This document shows, piece by piece, positions 6,000 through 6,954 of a stretch of 6,954 nt of DNA (position 1 is its first letter; the number at the start of each line of letters is the position of its first letter). Made by a program: the position numbers and the translations under genes. The stretch is from Desulfurococcales archaeon (GTDB lineage: Archaea; Thermoproteota; Thermoprotei_A; Sulfolobales; Desulfurococcaceae), in assembly GCA_015522345.1 (NCBI GenBank), contig WAML01000066.1, forward strand, positions 1 to 6,954, written 5' to 3'. Under the pieces are notes generated by a model, which saw only the letters and a program-made list of their open reading frames with translations, did no database searches and had not been told where the DNA came from.

Positions 6000-6009
6000 C
6001 ATATAAAGT
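6000..6009 (-). promoter_or_regulatory. TATA-box-like element upstream of the anchored hydrolase
   Basis: On the minus strand AACTTTATAT (6009-6000) is a good TATA match. It lies inside the possible 56-residue amino-terminal extension of the hydrolase gene. If it is the promoter, the TTG at 6020 cannot be the start and translation would begin at GTG 5948, ATG 5939 or ATG 5852. Other AT-rich candidates (around 5906-5917 and 5887-5895) lie closer to 5852. Confidence 0.35.
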
Positions 6010-6041
6010 TCTTCATACAATTAAATGACAGATACCTCTAA

Positions 6042-6060
6042 AGCCTACTATGTAGGGGCT
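6042..6060. repeat. Small inverted repeat after the ATPase relic
   Basis: AGCCTACTATGTAGGGGCT folds into a five-base-pair stem (CCTAC/GTAGG) with a TAT loop, extendable to AGCC/GGCT if two G residues are bulged. It lies between the end of the ATPase relic and the start of the hydrolase gene. It might be a transcription-end hairpin, but no clear T-run follows. Confidence 0.3.
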
Positions 6061-6099
6061 CTAGAAAGCTCCCTTAAAGCACTCCATTAGCTTATATCC

Positions 6100-6954
6100 C
6101 TATACAGCTTTATTGAGAAACTCCTTAACTTTATTGATTACAGCTAGGCTTTCTTCATTCTCAAACCTAATTTGTATCAAGAATCCTGCTCTTAGCCAAT
6201 CAATATTTGCCTCAAACCCTATTGGGTTAGGAGCACCCAAGTAAAATTCCCTCTGTGTTTCTGGTGATATCTCAAATATAATGTACTCCTCTCCCGGGGG
6301 TACATGTAGTGTGCCACTAAATTTATCTCGTAGGATGAACCGTTTGTTAGCTTATGGATATCTGGGATACATGCTCTATCGAAGAACTTTCTTTCTTCCT
6401 CACTAAGGGGCTTAAGTAAGCATTCTTCAGCATCACGGATATCTTTAAAATTCTCAACATTTATTCTTTTAAAGAAACATGGAATTGGAGAAAATGTTTT
6501 GTTCAACGTAGGAAACATTCTTTTAGAGCCAGAGAATACAAGTATATAGCCTTCAATCTCCATGAAGATATTTCTTAATATCTTAAGCAAGACTTCATTT
6601 CCCGAGAGAAGATCGCATTCATCAAAAGATGCACAATCTTGGAAAGCCTCTTCTTTTGCACGCCTATATAGTTCTTTAAAGTCGTGGATTAAGAGTGGCT
6701 GGGAGATGCTAGTATTTACTCCCCTTTAAACCTATATATGCTGTGCCGAAGAGAAGAGGGATCTCTACATTCATGTCTAAAAGGTCTAGTATTTTTCTGA
6801 ATTTCATGTAGAAGCCACTGTAAATACCTTTTCCTTTCCCTTTGCTGCTATTCTATCGATAACCTCTTTAAAGAAGAGAACTTCATTCCTTACTATATCC
6901 TTATTTAACGTAATCTTTACTGTAAGTAAACCAAGTTCTTCCTCAGCTATATAC
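6100..6954 (-). pseudogene. Broken archaeal AAA+-type ATPase, running off the right edge
   Basis: Minus-strand pieces in several frames assemble into one archaeal P-loop ATPase of the AAA_16/ATPase_2 kind. Piece 1 (6953 to about 6830) reads AEEELGLLTVKITLNKDI and FFKEVIDRIAAKGK. Piece 2 (about 6840 to 6709) reads GIYSGFYMKFRKILDLLD and IPLLFGTAYIG. Piece 3 (6725 to about 6300) holds the Walker B motif in ASFDECDLL (Asp-Glu codons at 6623-6618), the sensor-like ILVFSGS, FSPIPCFFKRI, KPLSEEE and LTNGSSYEINLVAHYMY. Piece 4 (about 6351 to TAG at 6102-6100) reads HVPPGEEYIIFEI and ends FLNKAV. Walker A should lie beyond the right edge. The frame changes fall at or near homopolymer or purine runs (6828-6844, 6721-6724, perhaps 6296-6300). 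The region after AHYMY is shorter than I expect for the family, suggesting an internal deletion. Such ATPases are often variable, mobile-associated genes. Sequencing indels remain an alternative. Confidence 0.7.

Noticed and set aside
6219..6590. A stand-alone 123-residue minus-strand gene
   Set aside because: Its frame extends upstream without a proper start, its last part diverges from the ATPase pattern, and the natural carboxy terminus continues in another frame to 6100. It is a piece of the broken ATPase.
1..6954. CRISPR array, tRNA, rRNA or insertion sequence ends
   Set aside because: I looked on both strands for regularly spaced repeats, cloverleaf-like sequences and terminal inverted repeats flanking an open frame, and saw none by eye.

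Overview
The window looks like a piece of a hyperthermophilic archaeal chromosome, most likely a crenarchaeote (Thermoproteota) of the Desulfurococcales type. This is inferred from the strongly AT-rich sequence, arginine coded mainly by AGA/AGG, heavy use of ATA for isoleucine, TTG and GTG starts, and TATA-box-like elements upstream of genes. No rRNA or tRNA is present to fix the lineage.

Layout. Position 1-642 holds no intact gene: a minus-strand promoter pointing off the left edge, a relic of a VapB-like antitoxin (minus), and a short plus-strand gene relic with an in-frame stop. Position 643-1400 carries two plus-strand genes in tandem: an unrecognised 185-residue soluble protein and a 53-residue basic protein with a good ribosome binding site. 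Position 1401-1956 is non-coding except for a multiply frameshifted minus-strand relic. Position 1957-2889 is an intact multi-pass membrane protein (plus). Position 2890-3407 is non-coding apart from a short minus-strand relic. Then come two intact minus-strand genes: a metallophosphoesterase (3408-4181) and a secreted, membrane-anchored hydrolase that resembles the zinc phospholipase C / P1 nuclease fold with a CARDB-like domain and a Thr/Ser stalk (4329-5852, possibly extended upstream to 6020). The right end (6100-6954) is a broken AAA+-type archaeal ATPase whose pieces lie in several frames.

The five intact genes cover only about 57 percent of the window, low for an archaeon. The rest is largely decayed coding sequence, so this looks like a gene graveyard in an accessory region. 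No neighbouring genes form an obvious pathway. The closest to a working unit are the 643/1239 pair and the two adjacent minus-strand hydrolase genes, which probably have separate promoters. I see no CRISPR array, no insertion sequence with clear ends, and no complete toxin-antitoxin pair. The best candidates for unexplored biology are the anchored P1/PLC-like hydrolase, the membrane protein family at 1957-2889, and the orphan gene pair at 643-1400.
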